The notes under the pieces are model-generated. The model did no database searches. It was not told where the DNA came from and saw only the letters and a program-made list of their open reading frames with translations. Shown here one piece after another: positions 26,287-35,052 of a stretch of 64,000 nt of DNA. Both the position numbers and the translations under genes were made by a program. Numbering within the stretch: the stretch's first letter is position 1; each line of letters starts with the position of its first letter. This DNA comes from Candidatus Tepidiaquacellales bacterium UBA2330 (lineage in GTDB: Bacteria > Bacteroidota > Ignavibacteria > Tepidaquicellales > Tepidaquicellaceae), in the NCBI GenBank assembly GCA_002344965.1, contig DDUU01000003.1:124484-188483 (forward strand). Reading direction: 5' to 3'.

Positions 26287-27315
26287 TTATTTCCTTTGAA
26301 ATTTTTCTTCTTCAAGAGTAAACACCAGTGAAACTATATGCGAGTTACCGAGTTCTTCAAGTCCGTCGAATTTAGAAAAAGAATAGTCAATATTAATTTT
26401 CGGGAGTTTCACACCTGCACCTAAAGTAAGGTTTCCAAGATCGTTTACGCCTGTTCTCAAACTGACCAAATCTCTGTATGAATATTCTATACCTGCATGC
26501 AGATCAAAACTTACCGGACCTAAATTTGCATTAGCGCTGCTTCTTCTGTTTTCAAATCTGACATCAAAATCGAGGGCGGGAGTAAGAGTGCCGCTCAGAA
26601 AATCCACCTGATATGCAGAACCGATTTTTGCTGTTGGTGTTATAACTTCTTTCTTACCGGTTGACCATGATAGATAGGTAGTAGTGAGATCCTGTAAATT
26701 TGCGCCAAGGAAAAATCTTCCGAAAGGATTGTAATTCATTCCAATATCAAATCCAAGTCCCCATGCGCCTTCATCAGCTATATTTCTTCTGATGATTTTT
26801 AAATTTGCTCCGTAGAAAAATTTATCTGATTGTTTTTTTGAGTAAGTAAGATATATTGCGTAATCTGAAGTATTAAAATAAGTAATTTTTGATTCATCAA
26901 GTCTTTCACCCGGATCGAGAGTTCCGTTACCGTTAAGATCAATAAGTGCATTTCTCGTATCCTGAATATCATCAATTCCCATTCTGATTAAAGAAATTCC
27001 GAGGGAAGATTTTGAACCGAAAGGAATTCCGATTGAGCCGTAATCATAATTCACTAAATTTCCGAATTGTGCATCGTGCATAAGAGAAAACTGCGGGTAA
27101 TTAATTTTGGAGAGACCTCCGGGATTCCAGTAACCGGCTGTTACATCATTGACAAGAGCAACATAAGCGCCGCCCATTCCCTTTGCTCTTCCGCCTACGC
27201 CTATTGAAAGAAATTCTCCTGCATATTTATTTCCTGAACCCTGTGAAATTCCATCCTGAAATAGGATAATAGAAAGTAAAACTATTAAGATAGTTTTTGG
27301 CATAAGATTTTTCAT
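26287..27315 (-). CDS. PorV/PorQ-family outer-membrane protein
   Basis: A 342-residue exported barrel protein. The signal peptide ends near residue 25 (FQDGISQ), followed by the family motif GGRAKGMGGAYVAL (about 42-55) and NPGGL (about 69-73). The FadL-like barrel region fills the rest. PorV shuttles T9SS cargo to the sortase complex in Bacteroidota, and PorV-like paralogues are common in Ignavibacteria. Which member this is cannot be said. It fits the T9SS cargo encoded at 52.8-64 kb. Confidence 0.85.
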   Translation of the reverse strand: MKNLMPKTILIVLLSIILFQDGISQGSGNKYAGEFLSIGVGGRAKGMGGAYVALVNDVTAGYWNPGGLSKINYPQFSLMHDAQFGNLVNYDYGSIGIPFGSKSSLGISLIRMGIDDIQDTRNALIDLNGNGTLDPGERLDESKITYFNTSDYAIYLTYSKKQSDKFFYGANLKIIRRNIADEGAWGLGFDIGMNYNPFGRFFLGANLQDLTTTYLSWSTGKKEVITPTAKIGSAYQVDFLSGTLTPALDFDVRFENRRSSANANLGPVSFDLHAGIEYSYRDLVSLRTGVNDLGNLTLGAGVKLPKINIDYSFSKFDGLEELGNSHIVSLVFTLEEEKFQRK

Positions 27316-27828
27316 AAATTGGGTATGTTTACTTTAGGTTTTTTTAAATTCAGTAAACTAAATTACATTATCCTCCGGATAAAATTATTTGTAATAATGT
27401 TTATTTTAATCCGATAAGTCAATACAATTTTATTTGATTTTAGATGAAAGTAAAATGCATCCTTTAAAGTTTCGCAGATTTTCATAAAAAAATAATGCAT
27501 TAATTAGCAATCTTCATTATTTGATTTTTGGTATAATTCTTAATGAAATTTAAATTAAAAATTTTATCCATTCTGAACAATAATGCTTTAAAAAAAAATT
27601 TTATCCTGAAACTGTATTAACATTTCAGATAGTACTAACGTAACGATTCTTATTTCAGATCTATTGATTATCAAGTAAATGAAACTCAATAAACAGGAAC
27701 ATTAATGTAATCAATAGTATTTCTTATGATGTGTTAAAATTGTATTTTTAATCGTCCAATTCAAAAATTAACAAATTAGATTTTCCTTAAAAGATTTCAA
27801 AAAAATAATTATAATATAACAATTTAAA
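27316..27828. other. 513-base AT-rich intergenic region
   Basis: Between the divergent PorV-like gene and the C-terminal processing peptidase gene. It must carry both promoters but shows no clear TAnnTTTG element or hairpin. I see no supportable ORF. Confidence 0.6.
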
Positions 27829-29421
27829 ATGAGTAAAAAATTTATTCTTCCCATTTCAATAATCATACTTGCAATAGGTATTTTTGTCGGAATGAAAATA
27901 CAGGACGCAGTATCCGATGATAAAATTTCCTCTCAGGTAAAAAAGTTTAATGATGCTCTTCAGGTTACATCCAGATATTATGTTGACGATGTTGATTCGC
28001 AAAAGCTAACAGAGGATGCAATAAAAGGTATGCTTGAGGGACTGGATCCTCATTCTGTATATATTTCTGCTGATCAGCTAAAGAGAGTAACAGAAGATTT
28101 TCAGGGAAGTTTTGAAGGGATCGGCGTTGAGTTTGATATTATTAATGATACTTTAATTATTGTTTCTCCAATAAGCGGGGGACCGTCAGAAAAACTCGGT
28201 ATTCAGGCTGGTGATAAGATTGTAAAGATCGACGGGGTATCTAGTGTGAAAATGTCCAGGGAAGACGTTCCCAAAAAACTTAAAGGTCCTAAAGGTACAA
28301 AAGTAAATGTTACAATTGTAAGAGCCGGTCTGCCTGATCCTCTTGAGTTTGAAATAACCAGGGATAAAATTCCGCTTTACAGTGTAGATGCATCTTTTAT
28401 GTATAATGATGAAGTTGGATATGTTAAAGTGTCAAGATTTTCTGCTACTACTTATGATGAATTTATGAAAGCCATGGGAGATCTCAAAAATCAGGGTATG
28501 AAAAAAGTTGTACTGGATCTGAGAGGTGATCCGGGCGGTTATCTTGATCAGGCTTTTAAAATGGCAAGTGAATTTATTCCTGCAGGTAAAAAGATAGTTT
28601 TTACCAAAAGCAGAATAGGGGATTTTAATGAAGAATATGTTTCAGAAGGAGGAATTTACAATGACATTCCGCTTGTCGTGCTGGTAAACGGAGGTTCAGC
28701 ATCAGCAAGTGAGATAGTTGCAGGCGCTGTCCAGGACTGGGACAGGGGATTGATCGTGGGAGAAACGACTTTTGGAAAAGGGCTTGTACAGAGACAGTTT
28801 GATCTGTCTGACGGATCAGCTTTCAGAGTTACGACAGCAAGGTATTATACTCCAACCGGTAGATTAATACAGAAAGGATACGAAGGTAATAAATACAAAC
28901 AGACTGCCAATGCTGATATTGAAGGAGATAATATTGAACATACAAATGATATACAGGATTCTGCAAGACCTGAATACACAACCTTTGGCGGCAGAAAAGT
29001 ATTTGGCGGAGGGGGAATTACACCTGACTATATTATTAAGCTTGATACTCTTACTGATTATTCAGTTCAGCTCAGAAGACTTAATCTGTTTTATATATTC
29101 ACGGAAAGATACATGAGCGCAAACAGAAACAATATTGAATCAAGATTTAAAACAGCCGGAGAATTCAGAGACGGATTTCAAATTGATGAAGGAATGCTCA
29201 CTGATTTGAAAAACATGGCTTCAGAAAAGGAAGTAGTGTTTAATGAAGATGAATTTAATAAAGACAAAGAATTTATAAAGACATCAATAAAATCGCAGAT
29301 TGCACGGGATCTTTGGGGTAATAACGGAACTTATGTAGTCTGGGTTGAGAATGATGATCAGTTTTTAAAAGCAGTAACAATGTTTGACGAATCTATAAAA
29401 CTTGCAAAGTTAAAACAATAA
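27829..29421 (+). CDS. S41 C-terminal processing peptidase (CtpA/Prc type)
   Basis: A 530-residue exported serine protease. An N-terminal signal anchor (residues 5-24) is followed by a PDZ domain (about 93-178) and the S41 catalytic domain. The Ser/Lys dyad is S292 in GGSASASEI and K317 in TFGKGLVQ, 25 residues apart as in E. coli Prc (S430/K455). Such peptidases trim periplasmic proteins and lipoproteins. It heads a run with two DUF3108 proteins and lolA, consistent with an envelope role. Confidence 0.93.
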   Translation: MSKKFILPISIIILAIGIFVGMKIQDAVSDDKISSQVKKFNDALQVTSRYYVDDVDSQKLTEDAIKGMLEGLDPHSVYISADQLKRVTEDFQGSFEGIGVEFDIINDTLIIVSPISGGPSEKLGIQAGDKIVKIDGVSSVKMSREDVPKKLKGPKGTKVNVTIVRAGLPDPLEFEITRDKIPLYSVDASFMYNDEVGYVKVSRFSATTYDEFMKAMGDLKNQGMKKVVLDLRGDPGGYLDQAFKMASEFIPAGKKIVFTKSRIGDFNEEYVSEGGIYNDIPLVVLVNGGSASASEIVAGAVQDWDRGLIVGETTFGKGLVQRQFDLSDGSAFRVTTARYYTPTGRLIQKGYEGNKYKQTANADIEGDNIEHTNDIQDSARPEYTTFGGRKVFGGGGITPDYIIKLDTLTDYSVQLRRLNLFYIFTERYMSANRNNIESRFKTAGEFRDGFQIDEGMLTDLKNMASEKEVVFNEDEFNKDKEFIKTSIKSQIARDLWGNNGTYVVWVENDDQFLKAVTMFDESIKLAKLKQ

Positions 29422-29429
29422 AATCAGTA

Positions 29430-30239
29430 ATGATTTTTTCTATTCTAAGAAAAAGCTTCATTCCGGCAGTTTTAATAATATGTTTAATTGCGGTTGAAGC
29501 TTTTTCACAGGATAAGGTATTTGAAGTAGGGGAAGAGCTTAAATATGAAATCTCATACGGATTCATAAAACTTGGTTATATGAATTTCATTCTAACCAGC
29601 ATCAGAAAAGAAGGAAAAAAAATATTTTATAATGCCAGGCTCGAAGTCAAGACATACCCTGAGGTTCCATTTATTACAATAAATGATATATTTGAAACAG
29701 AAATGGAATTAAGCGAGGGTGAATTATTTTCAAATAAATTCTATGAAACAAATTTCAGAAGTAAATCCATAACAAGACAGGACTGCAGGTTCAATTATAA
29801 GAAAAATTTAATAAAATATACAAAAGAAACGGATGGCGAAATAGAAACTGAAGATGAAATTCCAATGAAAGAAAATATTAAATACAGAGATGAACTTTCA
29901 TGGCAGTATGAATACAGATTAAATTCCTTTTCAAATAAAAATTATAACATCCCGGTTTTTACCGGCTCGGAAGAATCATCTGTAAGATATTCTTACAACG
30001 TAAACAAAACAGTTGTCAAATTAGAGAATACTAGTTATGAAGTTGCAGCAATAAAAATGGAAGGTATCTCAGATTTCTCCGGAGTTTTTGGATTTAAAGG
30101 AGAATTTCTTGTATTGATCTCTGATGATGATTACAGAGTACCTGTTAAAGCGTATTTTAATTCAACTCTTGGTAACGTAGTGCTTGAACTCATTTCATAC
30201 AAGAAGGGGAAATGGACTCCTCCACCATTTTTAAATTAA
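29430..30239 (+). CDS. DUF3108 periplasmic protein (copy 1)
   Basis: A 269-residue exported protein with a signal peptide (about 1-27, FSQ), opening EVGEELKYEISYGFIKLGY and closing with the DUF3108 feature FLVLISDDDYRVPVKAYFNSTLG. It resembles single-domain periplasmic proteins of unknown function with a beta-sandwich fold. It follows the S41 protease by 8 bases and precedes a paralogue by 23 bases. Confidence 0.82.
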   Translation: MIFSILRKSFIPAVLIICLIAVEAFSQDKVFEVGEELKYEISYGFIKLGYMNFILTSIRKEGKKIFYNARLEVKTYPEVPFITINDIFETEMELSEGELFSNKFYETNFRSKSITRQDCRFNYKKNLIKYTKETDGEIETEDEIPMKENIKYRDELSWQYEYRLNSFSNKNYNIPVFTGSEESSVRYSYNVNKTVVKLENTSYEVAAIKMEGISDFSGVFGFKGEFLVLISDDDYRVPVKAYFNSTLGNVVLELISYKKGKWTPPPFLN

Positions 30240-30262
30240 CTAAACAGCATGCGGAGGTTAAA

Positions 30263-31066
30263 ATGATATCAAAAATTTCTGCCGGATTTATAAAATATTT
30301 TTCTATAATTATATTTTTCTTTTCATTAATAAAAATAAATTCTGTAATAGCGCAGTCTAAAGTACTGCAGGTAGGAGAAGAATTAAACTATTCTGTTAAT
30401 TACGGATTCATCGAAATCGGAAAAGTGAATATAAAAATGACAGGAAGCAGGCAGGCAGGAAACAATGTAATTTACACTTCAGTCTGCAGTATGAAATCTA
30501 ACAAAGGTATTCCATTTGTAGAACTAAACAGCATTTTTGAATCGGATATGCTTTATAACGGAAATGATTTATATACTGTCAGATTCAAGGCAACAGAAAT
30601 TAAAGAAGAAGGGAAAATTATAATTGAATATAGATTTAATTATGACTCAAATTATGTATATGTTTTAAAAGAGAATCTCGGTAATAAAGAGATTGACAGA
30701 AATATTCCTTTTAATCAGAATGTAAAATTTCAGGACGGACTTTCCTTGTTTTACAAATCCAGGTTGAATTCGTTTTCACAGGAAAATTTTCTTATACCTG
30801 TTTTTATGAACGAATCGGAAACATCAGTAAACTATTATTTTACATCGAAGAAAGATGAAATTTTCGTTCCTGTGTTTGACGGGGAACTTCAGACATACAG
30901 ATGTAACGGTATGGCAAATTTTGAAGGAGTTTTCGGATTGAGCGGGGAGTTTGCAGGATGGTTTTCTGACGATGATGCAAGAGTTCCTCTAAAATCCCAA
31001 ATGAATGTAATTATCGGAAGTGTAACTCTTGAACTGACTAGTTTCAAAAGAAGCGGCTGGAGATAA
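30263..31066 (+). CDS. DUF3108 periplasmic protein (copy 2)
   Basis: A 267-residue paralogue of the gene before it, sharing VGEELNYSVNYGFIEIG, a parallel central region and an SDDDARVPLKSQMNVIIGSV ending. ATG 30263 is chosen because GGAGG at 30253-30257 sits in front of it and it gives a normal signal peptide; the upstream frame to 30212 overlaps copy 1. The tandem layout points to a local duplication. Function unknown. Confidence 0.82.
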   Translation: MISKISAGFIKYFSIIIFFFSLIKINSVIAQSKVLQVGEELNYSVNYGFIEIGKVNIKMTGSRQAGNNVIYTSVCSMKSNKGIPFVELNSIFESDMLYNGNDLYTVRFKATEIKEEGKIIIEYRFNYDSNYVYVLKENLGNKEIDRNIPFNQNVKFQDGLSLFYKSRLNSFSQENFLIPVFMNESETSVNYYFTSKKDEIFVPVFDGELQTYRCNGMANFEGVFGLSGEFAGWFSDDDARVPLKSQMNVIIGSVTLELTSFKRSGWR

Positions 31067-31248
31067 TGAAATTTAAAACTCTAAAAAAATAAAAATCAAT
31101 TTTAAACATTGAAATAAAATATATTAAAAATTGATTTATAAGTATTAATTTGTTTTAACCTCCGTAAAAAATTACAAAATTCAGTCAAATTTATTAAATT
31201 GAAAAGTATTTTTATAATTAATAGCTTACAGAACAATTTAACCAACAT

Positions 31249-31875
31249 ATGAAAACATCGTTCAAATTATTAATAATTATTTTTCTGTTTACATCCGGTT
31301 ACTCGACAGCACAGGATGCGCAGGAAATAATCAGAAAAGTTCAGTCAAAATACGGAAATATTTCTGATGCAAAAGCTTCGTTCACACAAACAATAAAAAG
31401 CAAAGGCGGTAAAGCAAATTCTTCATCAGGAATACTTTACATTAAAAAAGAAAATAAGTACAGAATAGAATCAGGCGGTCAGGTACTGGTAACAGACGGA
31501 CAGACATCCTGGGCATATTCGCCAAAAAAGAAACAGGTAGTTATCGATAATTATAAAGATGACGCAAATTCATTTTCACCGAATAAGTTTCTGTTTAATT
31601 ATCCTGAAAATTTTTACTCTGATCTTATGGGCGATGAAAATGTAAACGGAACTGATTGCTATGTAATAAAACTTTCTCCAAGAAGCAGCGGTTCTGTTAA
31701 ATCCGCTACTATCTGGATAGATAAAAACGAAGATTTTATACGTAAAATTAATATAGTAACTTCAGAATCCACGAATACATATTCGCTTAAGGATATTTCA
31801 CTGGATTCAGGCGTAAATACTTCAAAATTTAATTTTACTCCTCCTGACGGTGTTGAAATAATTGATCTTAGATAA
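31249..31875 (+). CDS. lolA: Outer-membrane lipoprotein carrier protein LolA
   Basis: A 208-residue periplasmic carrier that ferries lipoproteins across the periplasm. A signal peptide (1-22, STAQ) precedes the LolA fold: KYGNISDAKASFTQTIKSKGG, then YRIESGGQVLVTDGQTSWAY with a hydrophobic cavity typical of the family, and PPDGVEIIDL at the end. LolCDE and LolB are not in the window. A terminator follows 28 bases after its stop. Confidence 0.88.
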   Translation: MKTSFKLLIIIFLFTSGYSTAQDAQEIIRKVQSKYGNISDAKASFTQTIKSKGGKANSSSGILYIKKENKYRIESGGQVLVTDGQTSWAYSPKKKQVVIDNYKDDANSFSPNKFLFNYPENFYSDLMGDENVNGTDCYVIKLSPRSSGSVKSATIWIDKNEDFIRKINIVTSESTNTYSLKDISLDSGVNTSKFNFTPPDGVEIIDLR

Positions 31876-31903
31876 TAATTAATTTTTTTAATATTTATTT
31901 TTT

Positions 31904-31939
31904 AAAGTTAAGCAGATTCAAATTTGCTTAACTTTTTTT
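31904..31939 (+). terminator. Intrinsic terminator after lolA
   Basis: AAAGTTAAGCA (31904-31914) pairs with TGCTTAACTTT (31925-31935) followed by T. The YbhN-type gene starts 11 bases later, so the hairpin may also modulate read-through into it. Confidence 0.8.
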
Positions 31940-31949
31940 AATTATTCTG

Positions 31950-32999
31950 TTGAGCATAAATTTCAAAAAATACGTTAAAACAATTTTTTTACTGGCATTA
32001 ACTTTTTTCTTTCTTTACCTGGCATTCAGGGGAAATGATTTTGGAAAGCTTTATGCTGAATTAAAAAATGCAAATTATTTTTATGCCATATCGGGTGCCC
32101 TGACAGGAATTGTAATCGGATCTTATATAAGAGCTTTACGATGGAGATATTTTTTAAATCCTCTTAAAAAAAATATTCCGATGTATAATCTTTTTTCATC
32201 CATTATGGTAGGTTATATGATGAACAGTATAATACCGAGAGCAGGCGAGATATACAGACCTGTACTTCTTGCAAACAAAGAAAAAATTTCAAGAACTTCG
32301 GCATTCGGGACTATACTTGTGGAAAGAGTTATTGACGTACTGACCATGCTTGTATCTTTCGGTATCTGCTTAATATACTTCAGACAGAAATTATCTTCTG
32401 CATTTCCGGAATATAATCTGGAAGCAATTTCTTTATATGCCTTTATAATTATTATACTGTTTGTAATTTTTATAATTTTGTTACTATTTAATCTGGAAAA
32501 GTCAGAAGCGTTTATAGAAAAACTAACTAAGAATTTTCTACCAGAAAAATATCATAAAAAAATAAGTGAATTATTTGTTTCTCTGATAAACGGATTTCTT
32601 TTTATCAGATATCCGAAATATTACATACAGATTTTTCTTCTTTCGGCATTGCTGTGGATTTCTTATGTCGTATCCACATACCTTACGACCCTTGCATTTA
32701 ATCTTGATCTCAGTCTGCTTGATGCTAATCTTATACTGACTATGATAACGTTTGCCGTTACCATACCTTTACCTGCTAACTCGGCAGGAATTTACCATCT
32801 TTTCTGTACAGCTACTCTTGTTAGTATATACGGAATAAGCAGTGAGACGGCTTTTGGATTTGCAACAGTAAGTCACCTGCTCGGATTGCTGGGATTAATA
32901 ATTATCGGAGCTTATTTTTTTCTGAAGGAAAATCTGAATATTAAAAAGGCGAAAGAACTATCCGCTCCGGAAACAAATCCGGAATCCGGAAACGGATAA
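31950..32999 (+). CDS. Flippase-like UPF0104/YbhN-type integral membrane protein
   Basis: A 349-residue protein with about eight hydrophobic segments and the lysylphosphatidylglycerol-synthase transmembrane-like domain signature: RALRWRYFL (about 62-70), then IIPRAGEIYRPVLL and a conserved VERVIDVL segment. These proteins are thought to move or modify lipid-linked molecules. No LPG catalytic (GNAT-like) domain is present. The start is TTG at 31950. Confidence 0.82.
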   Translation: MSINFKKYVKTIFLLALTFFFLYLAFRGNDFGKLYAELKNANYFYAISGALTGIVIGSYIRALRWRYFLNPLKKNIPMYNLFSSIMVGYMMNSIIPRAGEIYRPVLLANKEKISRTSAFGTILVERVIDVLTMLVSFGICLIYFRQKLSSAFPEYNLEAISLYAFIIIILFVIFIILLLFNLEKSEAFIEKLTKNFLPEKYHKKISELFVSLINGFLFIRYPKYYIQIFLLSALLWISYVVSTYLTTLAFNLDLSLLDANLILTMITFAVTIPLPANSAGIYHLFCTATLVSIYGISSETAFGFATVSHLLGLLGLIIIGAYFFLKENLNIKKAKELSAPETNPESGNG

Positions 33000-33005
33000 T
33001 ATAAA

Positions 33006-33641
33006 TTACAATTCTGTTTTTAGTTTAGATTCTTTTCTGTGACTTAGATATCCTACTAATATTGGAACAAGAGAAAGAATTATAACGCCAATTATTACAT
33101 ATTCAAAATTCTTTTTTATGAACGGAATGTTTCCGAAATAATATCCGAGTAATGTCATTGATGTAACCCAAAAGATACCTCCGAATATGTTATAAACAAC
33201 AAACTTTTTATAATTCATTTCACCGACGCCAGCAACAATAGGGGCAAATGTGCGTGCAAACGGAACAAATCTTGCGTAAATAATCGCTCTTCCACCGTAT
33301 TTTTCGTAAAAATGTTTTGCTTTAATAAGATGGTCTTTTGCGAAAAAAATTGATTTTTCTCTTGTGAAAATTTTGGGTCCTGTTTTTTTACCGAACCAGT
33401 AACCGACCTGATCACCAACAATAGCGGCAATTATTAAAGATATATTCAATACATAAATATCCAGATAACCCTGTGCAGCAATTAAACCTGCAGTAATTAA
33501 CAGTGAATCACCTGGCAGAAAAAATCCCACAAGCAAACCTGTTTCTGCAAAAACAATTACAATAAGAACTGTTAATCCGCCCCATTTTATAAGCTCCTCA
33601 AGGTTACTCAGATTGGAAAAGAACTGTGATATTACGTCCAT
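33006..33641 (-). CDS. DedA-family membrane protein
   Basis: A 211-residue SNARE-associated/DedA membrane protein with the family pattern GFFLPGDSLLITAG (about 39-52), GDQVGYWFGK (about 76-85) and YARFVPFARTFAPIVAG (about 122-138). The conserved E and R residues of the proton-coupled core are present. DedA proteins are lipid transporters or flippases needed for envelope stability and pH tolerance. Its stop faces the YbhN gene stop 6 bases away. Confidence 0.9.
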   Translation of the reverse strand: MDVISQFFSNLSNLEELIKWGGLTVLIVIVFAETGLLVGFFLPGDSLLITAGLIAAQGYLDIYVLNISLIIAAIVGDQVGYWFGKKTGPKIFTREKSIFFAKDHLIKAKHFYEKYGGRAIIYARFVPFARTFAPIVAGVGEMNYKKFVVYNIFGGIFWVTSMTLLGYYFGNIPFIKKNFEYVIIGVIILSLVPILVGYLSHRKESKLKTEL

Positions 33642-34008
33642 TTTTAATTTTAATTATAAAAGTTTTAATTTAATGATATTGAAATAAATAATAGTGTTAA
33701 AAAAAAAACTATTTTAGAAATTTAAAAGTATCCCAATATCAAATAAATTCATCATTGCAGTGAATAAATAAAATTCTAGGAAAGGTTTAAGGATAAGTAC
33801 AGACAGTTTTATTTTAATTTAAAAATATATAATGTAATGCTTATATATTCAAATCATACTCAATAATATTTTAGTCACTTTTTCCGGGAGCTGTAAATTT
33901 TAAATGGAATAATAGATTGAGAAAGATATAGAATGGATAATTACATTACTTTTAAATAATGAACGAGATTATTTTAAAACGGGATAAATAAATTTTTTTT
34001 AATGAAGA
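33642..34008. other. 367-base AT-rich intergenic region
   Basis: Upstream of dedA and downstream of the dihydroorotate-dehydrogenase-like gene. It is AT-rich. I see no promoter match, strong hairpin or ORF that I would support. Confidence 0.55.
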
Positions 34009-35001
34009 TTAAATTTTATAGCTGTTCAGAATTTTCATATAGTTTGCGCGTTCAAATGCAGCCGGTTCAGAAACAGATTTGTAATCCATACTTCCGTGCA
34101 TCTGCTGTATGGATTCATATTCTTTTTCCTCCATCCAGATTTTTAAATCTCTCAGAATATCCGCAGCGCGGTTTATTCCGTTCTTTAATAATTCCGAACA
34201 GATCATTGCAACATCTCCGCCGACCATCATTACTTTAAGTACATCTAAATGATTGTGAATACCGCTTGTAGCGGCAAGTGATGCTTTAATGTTTCCATGC
34301 AGAACTGCAATCCATCTTAAAGGCAGTCTTAATTCCCAATGGTTACTTAATTCAAGATTAGGAAACACGTCAAGATTATCCAGATCAATATCCGGCTGAT
34401 AGAATCTGTTAAAAAGAACCAAAGCATCTGCTCCTGCTTCATCAAGTTTTTTAGCCATATTTGCCATTGCAGAAAAATAAGGACTAATTTTTACAGCTAC
34501 GGGAATTTTAACAACTGACTTAATTGAGCGGATAATTTCGGGATACATTGCTTCTACTTCTTCGGATCCGATTTTAAAATCAGTCGGTATGTAAAAAATA
34601 TTTAATTCAATCGCATCTGCTCCTGCCTGTTCTATCTGCTTTGCATAATTAATCCACCCGCCGTTGCTGACGCCGTTGAGACTTCCCATCACCGGTATCT
34701 CCAGAGAGTTTTTTAAATTCCGTATATGCTCCAGATATTCCGCCGGTCCGAGATTAAAATCACTTATCTCCGGAAAATATGTTAGTGCTTCAGCATAGCT
34801 GTTTGAATTTGTAGTAAGATAATGGTCAAGCTCTCCTGCATCGTGCATAAGCTGTTCTTCGAAAAGAGAGTAACATACAATAGCAGAAACGCCGGCATCT
34901 TCACATGCTTTTGCAGCTCCTATAGATTTTGATAAAGGAGAAGCGGAAGCAACAAGGGGATTTTTTAGTTTTATTCCCATATATTCAGAAGTCAGATCCA
35001 T
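34009..35001 (-). CDS. Dihydroorotate dehydrogenase-like FMN protein
   Basis: A 330-residue TIM-barrel protein with the family opening LTSEYMGIKLKNPLVASASPLS, then the phosphate-binding SGIHNHLDVLKVMMVGGDVAMI segment near residues 244-265. Proteins of this group are usually found beside pyruvate:ferredoxin oxidoreductase, as here (51 bases from nifJ), so a role in pyrimidine synthesis is unlikely to be the main one. A ferredoxin-linked or FMN-dependent redox role is inference. The canonical catalytic residue was not identified. Confidence 0.8.
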   Translation of the reverse strand: MDLTSEYMGIKLKNPLVASASPLSKSIGAAKACEDAGVSAIVCYSLFEEQLMHDAGELDHYLTTNSNSYAEALTYFPEISDFNLGPAEYLEHIRNLKNSLEIPVMGSLNGVSNGGWINYAKQIEQAGADAIELNIFYIPTDFKIGSEEVEAMYPEIIRSIKSVVKIPVAVKISPYFSAMANMAKKLDEAGADALVLFNRFYQPDIDLDNLDVFPNLELSNHWELRLPLRWIAVLHGNIKASLAATSGIHNHLDVLKVMMVGGDVAMICSELLKNGINRAADILRDLKIWMEEKEYESIQQMHGSMDYKSVSEPAAFERANYMKILNSYKI

Positions 35002-35052
35002 ATTTTTATTAATTTTATGTTTTCAAAAAAGTAAAAGCAGAAGATTGAAATT

